DNA from: Rhizophagus clarus
Taxonomy: Eukaryota; Glomeromycota; Glomeromycetes; Glomerales; Glomeraceae
NCBI GenBank assembly: GCA_015698045.1
Contig: BLAL01000261.1
Coordinates: 682,001-746,000, forward strand
Reading direction: 5' to 3'
DNA: 64,000 nucleotides
This document shows positions 1 through 13,630 of the stretch, in pieces. The notes under the pieces were generated by a model that did no database searches, was not told where the DNA came from, and saw only the letters and a list, made by a program, of their open reading frames with translations. The position numbers were made by a program, and so were the translations under genes. The first letter of the stretch is position 1; each line of letters opens with the position of its first letter.

Positions 1-2035
1 TGGAAAGGATGAGAAATATAGCTGATAGTGATTTAGTAGTTGTAGTAAAGAATATTCCAAACAAAAACTCATCTAAAATGTTTTTGGCTATTGTGAAAAG
101 TTGCACAAACCATGAACATGTTACATTATTATGTTATTTACAAAATGATGATATGAATATTAGGAGCGAGTTAAGACCAGAAACAAGTTGGATGGTATAT
201 AGAATTATGAGTCTAACACCGCCTAAACGGGAGTATGCTGCTTTAGTTGGATTGCCATACTTTCAGTACAAAGACATGATCTTAAACCCGAAAGGGCAAA
301 TTTATAGTCCAATTCCCAAAAATGATTTAGTCGATTATATGACAAATTTTCACATTAATCAATCCCAAGCAGAGGCTGTTCATAAGGTCATACAACAGAA
401 AAATGGTTTCTCGCTAATACAAGGTCCTCCAGGCACCGGTAAGACATCGACAATCCTAGCAATCATAAGTTCTCTTAGAGGTGTATCCAGTCAATATAAG
501 CATAGAATTTTAGCATGTGCACCAAGTAATGCAGCTGTTGATGAATTGGAAAGGAGACTTCGACAAGGAATTTATAATTCTTGTGGTGATATTGTTCATT
601 TGAATGTTGTGAGATTTGGTAAATTAGATAGTTCAGACAAAGATCCTAATTCACCTGAAGGTGAACAAAAATTAAAAATTGATCGATTGGAGAAAAAACT
701 GAAAGTATTAAATAAAAGACGTCAAGAAGCACGAAGTGGATGGGATCTAAGTACGATAGAAGCGGAAATTGATCAAACTAAGGATGAAATAGGGAAAGCT
801 CATGAAATCTTGAGAAATTTGAAAGCAGAACAACAGAGTATTAATTACTTGACAAAACGTGGAAATATTAGTAATGCCGATTTGTTTGAAGCCGATGTTG
901 TTTGTGCGACGTTGGCAGGAAGCGGACACGAGACGTTTGCAAATATCGGCATACAATTTTCTACGGTTATAATTGATGAAGCTGCCCAAGCGATAGAATT
1001 AAATACACTAATACCTCTCAAATACGACGCAAGCAGGATTGTTTTGGTTGGAGATCCTAACCAATTGCCTCCAACGGTATTGTCTCAAATTGCCACGGAT
1101 TATTCATACGAACAAAGCTTATTTGTTCGATTTCAAAGATGTTTTCCAGGTTCTATTCATTTGTTAGATACACAATATCGTATGCATCCCGAAATTAGCA
1201 GATTTCCGAGCCGTTTGTTTTATAACAATGCATTATTAGATGCACCTGAATTAGAAAGAAAAAAATCGCAAGTGTGGCATAATATGCACATCTTTGGACC
1301 GTATAGATTTTTTGATGTTGAAGGCAAAATGATTAAAGATAAGAAGAAATCCTCGTATAATACTGATGAGGCTTATATAGCCGTAAAATTATTTTTAACT
1401 TTAATCAAGAAATTCCAAGTTGTTGATGTAAGTATTATATTCATTTATATTTATTTTTTTTTTTTTAAAAAAAAAAAATTCATTTATACTATTATTGCTT
1501 TTTTTTTAGTTCAAAGATAAGGTTGGTATTATTACTCCATACAAACGGCAATTGATTGAACTTAGGGCAAAATTTAAACAGAAGGTTCCCGAGTCTTACT
1601 ACAATAAGATAGAATTCAATACAGTAGTAAGTAATTATTTGGATAATAATTTGTTTATTTATCAAGCTAATTACCTGTATTGATAATAATTCAGGATGGT
1701 TTTCAAGGGCGAGAAAAAGATATCATAATATTTTCTTGTGTTCGAGTTGGAGAAGATAAAGGGATTGGGTTCCTCAAAGATATTCGTCGTATGAACGTTG
1801 CCCTAACTAGAGCTAAATGTTCGTTGTTTATCCTTGGAAATAGAGCGGCGTTAGAGAGTAATTCTCAGTGGAAAGAGTTGATTAAGGATGCAATACAGCG
1901 AGGCTTTTATACTGATGTAAGTGTTAAACTGATTTTTTTTTAGTTAAACATTTCTAATAACAACTCACTCATTTTGAGGATACTTCTTTTTTTCATCAGT
2001 GTTCTGATTTAGCATTTGAAAGAGGACTTTTATAA
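1..2035 (+). CDS. Sen1/senataxin-type superfamily 1B helicase, 3' part
   Basis: C-terminal half of an RNA/DNA helicase of the Upf1/Sen1 group, which in fungi acts in transcription termination and R-loop removal. The frame is already open at the window edge, so the start lies outside; the ATG at base 9 is internal. Exons: 1-1427, 1510-1626, 1695-1916, 2000-2035, all phase 0. Visible motifs are Walker A GPPGTGKT (about 423-446), DEAAQA (975-992), GDPNQLPPTV, QYRMHP (about 1172-1189), VDGFQGREKD formed across the second intron, and NVALTRAK (about 1795-1818). The lysine-rich coiled insertion after motif Ia (about 660-840) is typical of Sen1 rather than Upf1. The last exon is very short (CSDLAFERGLL, stop 2033-2035) and is the least certain part. 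A Sen1 assignment is likely; another SF1B member is possible. Confidence 0.85.
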
Positions 2036-2967
2036 GAGAATCTCTAATAATATGTACAATTATTTCGCATATGATAGTATAATATAATTTTTTTGTAACT
2101 TGGGGATTACGAAATAAAGTTGGATGATAATAGTTTAATAACAAAAAAAAAACATTTATTTATTTATTACATTAATTTCAACAAAAATTATTTAATTGAT
2201 TCATTTTTATTACAATTATGGATAACATTTTTTATTTATTTATTTATTCAAAGAAAAATCATGGATAACAATTTATGTATTTAACGTAGAAATTTCTGTA
2301 AGTTATCACGTGATTATTGTCCAATAAGTAGTCAAATGAAAGTTAAAGCAATTCAATAATGACAAAAGTATTAGAAGTAATTGCAAAAATCAAATTATTT
2401 AGAGAAAAATTTAATATTGAGTATATTACAGACCAATAGACGAGGGAGTAGGGACTGTGAAGATAAATAGATTCAAACATTAAATCATGAGTTTTTGATA
2501 TATTTGCATATCTGTAAGATAGGTTAAAGAAGACTTTTTTTATTTAAGAATATAAAAACGAAATAGAAAAAAACAAAACAAACCGACAGAACAATTAATT
2601 TTGATTACGTCTAAATGCTGTATTAAGTCCTCGTGTATTTAAATTTATTGAGAAGTAAAAAAATCATCTGATTAATTAGATGATGAATATAAAAGTATCT
2701 TTTTTTCTCTGTTTTGTCATCGACTAAAATATTCTCATTTGTGTCATTTGTGTTTGATTAAATCGATCGCAAATATGTCATGAAGAATAAATTATACGAA
2801 CTTCGATGCGACTACCAGGATTTAGATTACCTAATATAGCAAATTCAATTATTCCATATTTCACCATTGATCATAAAAAAAAAAAATAAATTTCCATTAC
2901 ACTGCTTAAACAATTTTGTTTGCGTTTGTTTAACGACTATCTATCTATTTCGGTCAGAAACTATAGT
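2036..2967. other. intergenic spacer, no gene seen
   Basis: AT-rich spacer between the helicase stop and the Nic96 start. It has poly-A runs and short TTTA repeats near 2140-2250. No coding or RNA feature is supported. It must hold the helicase 3' end and the promoter of the next gene. Confidence 0.6.
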
Positions 2968-5900
2968 ATGGCTACTACTAACCAACTGAAGCAGCTTGCA
3001 GAAAGATCTCGTAAAGTTGCAAATGCGATTGTAAAACAAGACATACCGCCCATTGAGCGAAATTTGGAACAAATTGAAAAACAGTCGCGTAAACTTGCTG
3101 ATAAAGTTATAAAACCTGGAGAAGAACCCGAAAGAAAAGCGTAGGTTCCTTAATTAAAAATTTATTTATTGAACATTTGAAAACGAACTATTTTTCATCA
3201 TTAAAAATTTGAATAACGAGAACAGTGAATATTTGTGATACATTATTGTTCCTCGTTTTTTAATTTAAAAACAATGGCCGAATAATATTTTTAATAATGC
3301 TGACGCGTCCTTAGTCCTTATTTTTTAGCAAATATCGGGATTGATGGTGATAGATTATCACAAGAAGTTAAGAGTATAAATGTATTAGGTGCATTTGAAC
3401 CACGGGATATTTTACCAGATACAGACGTTGAGGTAAATCAAAGATTTTTTTAGTTCCTGGATTTTATTATTTTCCTTTGACTAACCTACTTTTTGTTAAT
3501 CCTTAGAAATTTATTGAACATAAACATCAACAAACGATCTCTAGTATTATTAAAGATGGACATACACAGGTTGAGCTAGTTTTTTCATTGAATCGAATTA
3601 TTTACTATAAAAGTATGAAATTTTTTAACCGCTAACTTCTGAATTTAGACCATAAACGATTATAACGCCTATTTTGATCGATGTCTTATACAAGATTGGG
3701 ACAGGACAAAAAGAAAAGTTTTTGAAGAGCTCGGTCAGCATATTCCAATTAGTACTTCCAGTAATTCTGATTTATTTTCTACACCAGGAAATAGTCGTTC
3801 AATATTTCAAACTCCATTGAGAGGATCTCTTTCAGGAAATTTTCCTGGATCCTCAACCCCGGTTAGCTCTGTTTTTGATACGCAATCTTTATATTTTAAA
3901 ATTATATTAATTGATTATTTTATAACATCCTCTTTTTTTAGAGATCGTCCTATATAACTGCAGGAGAAAGAACAGTATCATTCAGGAGCGAATCAACTTC
4001 ACAATTAAATCAGAGACATCTGATATATTTTGATATCGTATCTAAATTGAACAATTGTAGATTATCGAAGACAGAGTATGGTGTTATAAATGAATTTACA
4101 AATGCTGCAAAAAAACTTGGTGTAGATTATGTAAGCGTTATTTTGTCACAGATCATTTTAAAATTTTTTCGTTTAATTAATGCGCTTGTTAATAACTTTA
4201 TAGGTAAAAAAGTTGGTTCAGTGTTGGCAGAGTCTTATATCTATTGTTGGAGAAAATAATGTTATAGATGGGCGGTTTTCCCGTTATCCTCTAAAAGAAC
4301 GTCATTATGCTAAGGCATATATGGCACCTGTTTCAAGTCCAGAGAATAAAGAACTTTACAAAACTTTAATAAACGGGGCAAAATGTTATCTGGAAGAATC
4401 GTATCCTTTTTCCCGAGTATTTCAATAATTATATAATACAATGTAATATTATTTTATTTCTGAGCTTTGTTTTAAAGATATCGCGCATATTCATTAGAAT
4501 ATGTGAATTCGTTCCGTACCGAAGCCCTATTAGGCGGGCAGCCGTCCGTAAGCAATACAGCTCGCGCTATGCTACGTGCCATCCATAGACCTAATGGTGG
4601 AATTTCAATAAATAACTTACAGGTATTTGAAGCTTTTATTATAATTATTTAATATAAATTGATTATGTAATAATCTTGAATTTGTCATATTTAATAATAT
4701 TAAAAAGATGGTGGAAAATATCCCAATATGGGGGCACATTTATATTTTGCTTCGTCAAGGTCATTACCAGGACGCTTTACAAGTTGCACAAGGTTACAAA
4801 AGTAGCTTTTCAAGACAAGACCAGACGTTTATCGTATATTTTACAAAATTTATTAATAATAACAATAGGTTTGTTACTAGTCGTTTTGACAAGATCAAAT
4901 TTTATTACTAATGGGAGTTAAACATATAAAATGTTTTTAATGTTTTTCTCATATATTTTACAGTCTTCCTTCGGATGATCGACAAAAATTAATGACAGAA
5001 ATTAAACAGTGGCCACCTCTTCCGGTTCATTTATATGACCCGTATAAATGCTTACTTTATCAAATAATCGCTCAGATGGAAGAATTACCCCAAAGGCCAC
5101 CGACAGACAATATCAGTCCCACATTTGAAGACTTTATGTGGTTACATGTAGCTATTATAATATTTAAAAACCTCCTATAAATTATAATATTTCCTTTATT
5201 TACCTTATCCTTTATTTTATAGCTAATGTGTATTCGTGAAATAGATATTGGAAGTGAGACTGTTTCAGATATTCTCTCACTTGAAAGATTTCAAAAGAAA
5301 GTTCGGGATTTAGGCCCTACTCATTTTAATCATAGTGGTAAAGATCCTATGCAATATTTCCGTGTCTTATTGCTAACTCTTCAATTTGAAAAGGTATTTA
5401 TTTAATAACTGTTTTATGTTATTAATATAAAAATCTAATATTTTTAATATTATCAATTAGGCGATATATTATCTCTACCATGAATATACTGAGGATGCTG
5501 TACATTTTGCTATATCACTTGCATATTATGGATTACTTAGAGTGCCGGAGTCTGCAGAAGCTATGGCATTAAGTAAGTTTATTAATGAAGAATGAGTGAA
5601 TTTCAAAATTCCTTAATTTGAAATTGATCTTTTAAAATTAAATAATCATTTCAAAAATCGATTTATTAATATTCCTATTTCAACATTAAATAAAGTTACT
5701 GATTCTATTCGGATTTAATTTTATACTTATAGTTGTTGATGATGAAGTATCTCGTCCAAAGCTTAATTTTAACACAATTATATATCAATATGTGCGTAAG
5801 TTAGCCAATGATAAAGCTTCTAGCACAGCATTTCAATACCTTATTTTGCTTTATCTGTATGGAAACCACCAAACAGACAGTGGACGATATCAGATTGAAT

Positions 5901-7091
5901 TGTGTCATTATTACGTTAGGCAACTTGTATATGACACAGAAGCATTTTCAGAATTGGTTGGCGACGTTCGGAGTAGAGAGGTTCGCATATTTATCATCTA
6001 CATATAAAATTATGATTCTGTGAATTAAGGTTTAATTTATTATTACAAATCAGGGTCAAATAAAAAAATATATGTCTTTGATGTTTATTGATGATGAACA
6101 AGAATTCAATGAAATTATAGTTTATACACTTGCTCGACAGTGTGTTGAGGATGGAAAATTTAAAGCAGCTCAAAGTCTTTATGAATTAACGGAGGTAAAC
6201 AAACGAATATATATTTATTTACCTAATTAGTTTAATGAAATTGATATTTTATTATAATTTTCTCCTGTAGAATTATGAAGAAATCATTTCGTTGCTTAAT
6301 AAGATGTTAGCAGAATACATATGGGTTTCTATTCAAGGTGTCGCGATGCAACCGGAAAGTGCACAGGAATTGAATCCTCAAGAAATTAAAAAAGTGTTAC
6401 AGGATTACAAAAAACATCAAGTAATAATGAGTTTACCAGCAGAACGAATACAGACGTGTGAAAAATTACTTGGTCTGGTTGACTTTATAGAGTTGTACAA
6501 AAAACAGGATTATGAGAGTGCTCTTAATGTAATTATTAATTATTAATTATCATTTGACGTGTAAATATAATTCAATTTATATTTATGTATATTATCTCTT
6601 GAATAGGTTATACAAAATGTTGGTCTCTTCCCCTTTGAAGATGATGTTAGCATAATTAAACAAAAAGCTGCTGCAATAGAAGGGTTTGATGGTCAATTGA
6701 AGAATTGTGTGGCAGAACTTCTACTTATCACAATGCGCTGTATACATTCACGTTATCAACAATTGAAAGAACAAACATCGTATCTATCCCCGAGTCCTTC
6801 GGGTAAATATTTAGGTGTAAGTTTCTTTTACAATAACATCTCAAAATATCAAAAGACCTTCAATTAAAATTTTTTTGATTTAGGATTCTTTTTTTGTTCT
6901 TCGGCAAAAGGCTAAATGCCTAGTTTCATTTGTAGGATATTTAAAATCAAGGTTATCCATCTCTTTTGATTGGTTTAAAATTTTATTGTCATGTTTGAGA
7001 TTGTAACTAACTTTGTTCGTTTCCTAATTATAGCGCAATTACGTCAGACGTTTATCAAAAATTGAACGAGTACGAAGTTCTAATGAGATAA
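2968..7091 (+). CDS. NIC96: nucleoporin Nic96/NUP93
   Basis: Linker nucleoporin of the nuclear pore inner ring, which anchors the Nsp1 channel complex. Seventeen exons give an intact 902-aa frame: 2968-3140, 3315-3432, 3507-3569, 3649-3861, 3942-4130, 4204-4400, 4478-4622, 4708-4868, 4964-5147, 5223-5393, 5461-5572, 5733-5980, 6054-6194, 6271-6528, 6607-6816, 6884-6951, 7034-7091. The N-terminus MATTNQLKQLAERSRK is a short helix; then come a family-like FLANIGIDGDRL block, a low-complexity S/T/P linker (about residues 140-190) and the all-helical Nic96 domain with SVSNTARAMLRAIHRPNGG and YLYHEYTEDAVHFAISLAYYGLLR. Length matches yeast Nic96 (about 840) and NUP93 (about 820). An in-frame upstream ATG at 2920 would add 16 residues. 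The first acceptor is at 3314, not the later AG at about 3328, because only the former keeps frame. Confidence 0.93.
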
Positions 7092-7449
7092 ATGGATTGA
7101 TCGTAAATTTTAGAATAACTAAGTAAATTATATTACAAAAAAATAAATAATAAATATATAAAATAAATAAATAAATAAAAAAAAAAAATACAAAAATGAA
7201 TAGTTTTAATACAATTAAACAATTCTAAGAGCTTTTGTTTCATTTCACAAGTATTTTAAATCCAAAATTCCGACAAAGTATGCCTGCTATGATTAAAATT
7301 TTTTAAATAACAATTATAATTTCACGTATGTAGATTATTTAAGTAGTCTTTTTTATTTCATAACGTTAATACTCGTAAATTGAATCTACATACTAAATTA
7401 AATGTTAAACATGATAAACAGCAACACATTTCTTGTAATATTCGCAAAA
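7092..7449. other. convergent 3' spacer
   Basis: Spacer between the convergent NIC96 and URA3 genes. It contains A-rich tracts with several AATAAA-like words at about 7139-7180, suitable for polyadenylation. Nothing else is seen. Confidence 0.5.
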
Positions 7450-8407
7450 TTAATTCATTAATCTTTGTGAATAAGCCTCCCAACCAGCATCTCTATATCG
7501 TTGCGCCTCTACAGCAATATCTTTACCACTTCCATAAATTCCACGGCCCACAATAATAATATCACTGCCACTTTCCAATATAACATTCCTAGGTGTTCTA
7601 TACTGCTGACCTAATCCATCCATTGAAACATCAAGTCCAACTCCAGGGCTCATGACTATAAAATCATCTTTATCATCATCGCTAATTAATTTCCGTCCAG
7701 CAATGAATCCAATAACAAAATCTTTATGTCTACGAGCCATTTCTATTGCAGCTTCTGTGTATGTCCCAGTAGCCAAACTACCTTTAGAAGACATCTCTGC
7801 AAGTAGTAATAATCCACGACCCAAGGATAATCCCACTTCTTTTAATCCAGAAACTATTCCATCACCGGGTAAAGGATGTGCATTTGTAATATCTGCCCAT
7901 TCTGAAATTTTGTAGATGCCTTTGGAGTATTGATGCTTCACTGTGTTTCCTGCAAAAGAATTGAAAGATTTATCATTTATACATAGAATCAAAAGTATAT
8001 ACATATGTATTTATTTATTTATATATTATTGTAAGCACAGACTGCACCGATATCAGCGAATTTCCTATCTTCAAAGATCATGAAATCGTGTTTGGTTTTC
8101 AACTCTTTAAGTTGTTCAATAAGATCTTGATCAAAATCTACCAAAATGTCTATATGAGTCTTAACATTAAATAAATTAATTAGAAAAGTATCAACACATT
8201 TTCTAACTATGCGTTTTAAAACTTTACTTTTAATAAACAAATATATGGTCCGGCCTTATCAGCTATTTCAAGAAACTCCCGTTTCGTAGTTACATCAAGA
8301 GCAAGTGAGAGATTTGTTTTCTTACGATCAATAAGAGAGAGGAGTTCACGAGCTGCTTTATTAGAAAAGTTTTCAGCACGTTCTCCATATTTCTTCTTTA
8401 AAATCAT
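7450..8407 (-). CDS. URA3: orotidine 5'-phosphate decarboxylase
   Basis: Last step of de novo UMP synthesis: decarboxylates OMP to UMP in the cytosol. Three exons on the minus strand: 8407-8228, 8159-8048, 7949-7450, giving 263 aa, close to the 267 of yeast Ura3. Motifs include [20 protein letters not shown] near the N-terminus (substrate-binding Asp), the catalytic block [16 protein letters not shown] rebuilt across the second intron, [15 protein letters not shown], and the phosphate-binding end [12 protein letters not shown]. Every intron junction keeps frame and no catalytic residue is missing. It lies tail to tail with NIC96 and head to head with the HECT ligase gene. Confidence 0.96.
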
Positions 8408-8694
8408 AGTAAAATAATTTGAGGAGATGATTTTTTTTAATTTTTTTAGGAGCTACCTTAAATGGCATGTGATTCATCAATTCACAATAAATTTTAACTA
8501 TATTTGTATCTTAGTGTAAACATGCATATCTAAGAATGACCAAGAAAATTATTTATATCGGGATTCATAAAGAATGGGAGAATGCAGTAATGCACATATC
8601 ATTTCTATTTATAATTTTTGTGTATCGAGCATTATTTTTTATTTTTTAAAAAAATAAATTATTAAAAATTACTAAAAAACGTCTTTCCAAACAC
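8408..8694. promoter_or_regulatory. divergent promoter region URA3 / HECT ligase
   Basis: Only 287 bases separate the start codons of the divergently transcribed URA3 and HECT ligase genes, so both core promoters must lie here or in the adjoining exons. The stretch is T/A-rich with a T6A7 tract at about 8640. No specific factor site is recognised. Confidence 0.45.
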
Positions 8695-11600
8695 ATGGAT
8701 TACAAAGGATTTTCTAGTTCTAGTACATCTTTCAATGGTTTCGGTAATCGTACTCCAAATTTTAACTTAGCGGGTCCTAGTGGCAGCGCTGGACTTAATC
8801 GACCTGTTCAAAATAACATCCCGAATGGGGTTAGTGGTGGTTATCCTCCACCGGCACCTCAAAGCATGAATATGGTTTGTTTCAAATGGAAAAAGTTCAC
8901 ATACTATGATTTTTTTTTTTAAAATTATTTCATTTTTTGTTACGATATTGTAGAGAATGGGAAAATGTACGTGCTGTGATAGGTAAATTATTGATTTATA
9001 CTTTCACATTCTATTAACAAGTTACTTAATAATTTTGTTCTATAGTAAATAATAACAGTTTTTTCTCTAATACAGTACTTTACGATTTCCAATCACAGTG
9101 TCATGTTTTCGATGTACCGTATGTCAAACTATCAACGATTTGAAGCCATCTATACAAAGATGTATGTATTGATAATCAATGCAATTTGTTTTGCTTTTAA
9201 TGATTATATGCTATTATGAATTAATCTGATTTTTATTAATAAAGCGGAACCTACTACTCCGTTAACATTAGACAGAATTCGAACAATGATTGATACTTGT
9301 AAGGTTCATAGAAACTATGAATTATTAGAACAAGTTATACAGAAAGCTTTTTCTAATTGGTATATTTTGAATGAAAGTTTCGGCAACGTAAGAGATGATT
9401 GTTTCAGAATATTTATCATGTATAAAATATATTAAAGTATATGCTAGTATTAATAGAAAATATTAAATTTGATAAAAGGGTCGACCTGTCGCTTTGGACG
9501 ATTGTGGTATCGCATTAGATGATGTTAGAGAAGCATACAAGCTCATATGTGAATTGGTGTGTTATTTTGTTATAATAACCATTTTGGAAATAATCTAAAT
9601 TTTATTAAATTATTATTTTAGCCTGATAGTGTTATAAGGTCAATGATGAAATCAACTGAGAATATATTGAAACGCCCTGGAAGGTAATATCATATCTTAA
9701 TTTTGGAATTGCTTTTTAATCTTATATGCTAATTTGGTTTACAATTTATTAAAGAATGTTAAAACGCAAGGAAGACATAAAATTCTTAATGATTATTCTC
9801 GAGGTTTGTATCTTTTTTTACGAAATTATGAACATAATTATTTTTATAATGAAATTACTTATTAAATTTTTGTTTATTAGAACCCACTCCTTGGCCAGCA
9901 TAATAATTTTCCTCAAGAGTTATATCATCATCATGACATTATAAAAAGGACATTTGGATTACTTTCTAATCTAAGCAATGAACTTCATCATTATTTAGTT
10001 AACTGGTTTACACGGTTAGTTTAAAGTTTCTTTTTTTTATATTCTATAAAATTGTTTATGTATATAAATAATTTTTTGGTGATTTTTTTCCTTAGATTGT
10101 CTGTTAACATTTTCCGAAAACGTATAGAATTAGTTAATTCTTTTATTACATTTTTATTAAACAAACAACGTAATACGAGCCCCAGAATTTCACCCGACTA
10201 CGAGTCAGATTGGAGAATTAGCTCTGCGGCACGAGTTATGGCACTATTATGTACGAAATTTACAATCTTTTTGAAAATAACAAAACGATCTTTACTCTTT
10301 TTTAACAAAATAACTCTATTTAGTTGCAGCGAATAAACAGTCATCTAAAGTCCAATTATCAGATTTTTATAACACATTCGTAGATTATATCGACTTACTA
10401 ACAGATTATAATACATGGGAACAGCGGTCTGGGTTAGTAACTGTTGGTGGGTTGGTTTATTTTTGTTGGATAATAAATCTCACATAATTTATCCTTGTCC
10501 GTATCTTCACTCATCTCCTTATTTATAGAAAATTTGCATTCTGTCAGTACCCATTTTTAATAAGTATGGGAGGAAAAATAAAAATTATGGATTATGATGC
10601 AAAACGACAGAAGGATATGAAAGCGCAGGTACGTTTCTGAATTTATATATTATGTTTTTAGTTTACTTGGTTTACATTAGAAAAGCCGAATGGATTTATG
10701 AACATTTCTAGCTCTTTTTAGGAAGCTCTTTATACAATATTTTTTTATAAACGTATCACCACACCAACATTAAATTTGAAGATAAGGAGAGATTATTTAA
10801 TTGAAGATTCATTGAAACAAATTGAAAATTCATTGAAACACATAGAAGATTATAATTCAGAAATTGGTATGGAGCTGAAAAAGTCATTAAGAATAGAGTT
10901 TGTTGGTGAAGATGGCGTTGATGCAGGTGGTCTAAGAAAAGAGTGGTTCCTATTATTGGTTAGACATTTATTTGATCCAAAGTTTGGTAAGTGCAATGCT
11001 TTGAGTTATATTTATTTAATTTTTTCATTAGTAATAACTTATTTATTTTAAGGTATGTTTACCTGGGACGAGGATTCTAAACTATGTTGGTTTAATCCCG
11101 CAAGTTTAGAAACAAGTGACCAATATTATTTAGTTGGTATAGTTATTGGGCTCGCAATCTATAATTCTACCATTTTAGATGTGCATCTTCCCACAGCATG
11201 TTATAAGAAATTGTTTGGTTTATATGTTGGTTTAGAAGACCTAAAGGTATTTCAGCCGGTAAGTTATCACATCGAATAGTAACAGCTATATTTACATATT
11301 TATATTACACATGAATTTGTTTTTACTATTAGGAATATTATAAATTTCTTTTATTTTATAAAAGTCCTTTGCAAAAGGTTTAGATCAACTCCTTAAATTT
11401 GAAGGAGACGTTGAATCCACATTTTGCCGCGACTTTGTTGGTGAATACGAAGCATTTGGTGAATTAAAAAGAGTTCCTCTTATACAAAATGGCGAAAACA
11501 TACCTGTAACAAAATATAATAGGAGAGGTAATAATAATACAAAATGTTTTTGTGTCGATTTTTTTTTTTTTTTTTAAAAAAAAAAATTTCTTCTATATTA

Positions 11601-12269
11601 ACTCACCTTTTCAATAGACTACGTCGAAAGATACGTTAATTTCGTGCTTAATGACTCTATCACAGAACAGTTTGAATCATTTAAGCGCGGATTTTACCAT
11701 GTTTGTGGTGGTAATGCTTTGTCTGTACGTATTTATATTGTGTCGTTTTTCCTTTTAAACAAATGTAACTAAATTTTAAATTTCCTTTAAAAAATTCAAG
11801 CTTTTCCAACCTGAAGAGATCGAACTTTTAGTTCGAGGTAGCGCAGAACCACTAGAAATTGATGAGCTGCAAGCAGTGACCGTATATGAACGCTTCCGTG
11901 AGGACGAAGAAACAATTAAAAATTTCTGGTCCATATTCCGGGAGATGGACCCTATAATGCAAAGAAAATTATTGACGTTTGTAACAGGAACGGATCGAAT
12001 TCCAGCCACAGGGTTAGCAAATTTAGCATTTAAAATTTCATGCATTGGAGAAGATAGCGAAAGGTAATCAATAATAAAAAAATTTTTCCTTTTTTTTTTC
12101 CCTAATTTAAATATTTTTATTGAAAAAATAAAAAAAATGAATTTATAGATTTCCAATTGCGCATACTTGCTTTAATCAACTTTGTCTATATCGGTACCGT
12201 TCTCGAAAGAAATTGGAAGAAAAATTAAAAAGATCTATAATGGAAAGTGAAGGATTTGGATTGAAATAA
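8695..12269 (+). CDS. HECT E3 ubiquitin ligase, Hul4-type
   Basis: Transfers ubiquitin from E2 to substrate through a catalytic cysteine thioester. Seventeen exons give an intact 749-aa frame; the first is 8695-8874 and the last 12149-12269. Residues 1-60 are a G/S/P/N-rich tail. Residues about 61-97 form a Cys cluster, CTCC plus [15 protein letters not shown], typical of fungal Hul4 proteins. The HECT domain starts near residue 400 ([20 protein letters not shown]) and ends in [11 protein letters not shown], with the catalytic Cys at about residue 717 (bases 12168-12170). [12 protein letters not shown] and DRIPATG are further HECT signatures. Several exons are tiny (8954-8982 is 29 nt, 9755-9803 is 49 nt). 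Yeast Hul4 is somewhat longer. No WW or C2 domains are seen, which argues against Rsp5. Confidence 0.92.
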
Positions 12270-13630
12270 TATGATACAAATAATTTATGCTAATTCTTTT
12301 CATTTATTTTGCATTTGCATTTTTGTTTTATTTTCGCTTTCTTATCCCTGAAGGTTTTACTTCATTCATAATAATCACGTTATTCATTAACGTAACTTTT
12401 TTGGATAATAATTTTATAACAAAATTCTTTTTTTTAATTTTAATTTAACCATGTCTCAACTGATAGATCAGTATACTTTAGTTATTTATATTATGTTATT
12501 GACAGTATATTTAAAAAAAAAAAGAATTAACTTTAATAGTAGTAATACTATGCACCCTATAACTTATACATGACTCGATAAATTTGACAAACATTCATCA
12601 ATCGATCATATTTCACTTAAAAAAAAAAAATTCCTTATATTTTTTTTTTAAGCGAAAATCTATTTTTTTTTTTTTCACGTTGAATTGTATTGATTTTTTC
12701 GATTGTTTAATTCAATACAAATTTTGATAAGTAGGATTTAATCCATATAAATTTTATTTTTCTTTAATAAAACTTGCAAGATATGTGAAATAACATCATT
12801 TTAATCATTCAATTACACTTGCTCATTTATTTATATTCATAATTCATCAAATAATTTATTGGTTATTTTGACGCTAGAAAGCATCAATTAAATATATTTA
12901 AGAATATTAAAACGGGGGTAAAGTAAACAAATATTTATTTTTGTTGTAAATCATTTCTCCTTAAAAAGAGAATTGTTTTTCTTTTGGTAGGATCATGTTT
13001 GGAATACCATTATTGTGTATGTGTCTTTTACCCGTTTATTTGTTTGTAAATATAACACACCAAACCTATTTAATAAATTAAATTCGATTTTAAAAATTCT
13101 CTTGTAAATAAAGATGATGTGAAAAATTTAAATATTGCAAAGAAATAACTCATTCAAATATTTTTCAGAAATTGGAAATCAACATTATTCTTGATCACTT
13201 CATCAGAAAATTTGTCCCATATTTCATCATTATGGAAAATTATGAAAAAATATTTGATGTAGCTAAGCTACAAACAGGCAAAGTTTCCTACTGAATGAAG
13301 TAGGGACTCGTGTAACTTCCAAATATGTTATTTATCTTAATTATTGAATTATGGGATTCTATACATGAATGCACGTAAACAATTAAAAAGTTTCTAATTA
13401 TGTGCAATATAAATTTGTTCAATGGTATTTATATAAAGCTATACTCGATCAAACGTTCAAAACACCAACCAGATACTTCCTCTAGTAACGCTACACATGA
13501 TCATTTGTACGAAGTTCGACCTAGCTATTTAATTTCTTATAAATTTCTTTAAACATCTTTATTCGTACATATACATTTTATATATATATTTTCGTTTTTT
13601 TCCTTACATCTTTAAAACTACTTTTGTCAA
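12270..13630. other. 1.36-kb intergenic region, no gene seen
   Basis: Contains many homopolymer A and T tracts (for example 12510-12522, 12620-12675) and no convincing ORF or RNA gene. It separates the HECT ligase from the downstream kinase in the same direction and presumably holds the long 5' regulatory region of the kinase. Confidence 0.55.

Noticed and set aside
3141-3334. Later acceptor TTTTTTAG at about 3328 in the first NIC96 intron
   Set aside because: It breaks frame; the AG at 3313-3314 gives APYFLANIGIDGDRL, which fits the family.
8019-8240. Separate ORFs at 7450-8004, 8019-8240 and 8216-8407 as three genes
   Set aside because: They are three exons of one OMP decarboxylase; joints keep frame and rebuild family motifs.
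13430-13530. Possible tRNA
   Set aside because: A GTTCGACC word occurs, but I could not form a cloverleaf with acceptor stem and anticodon; no tRNA was convincing anywhere in the window.
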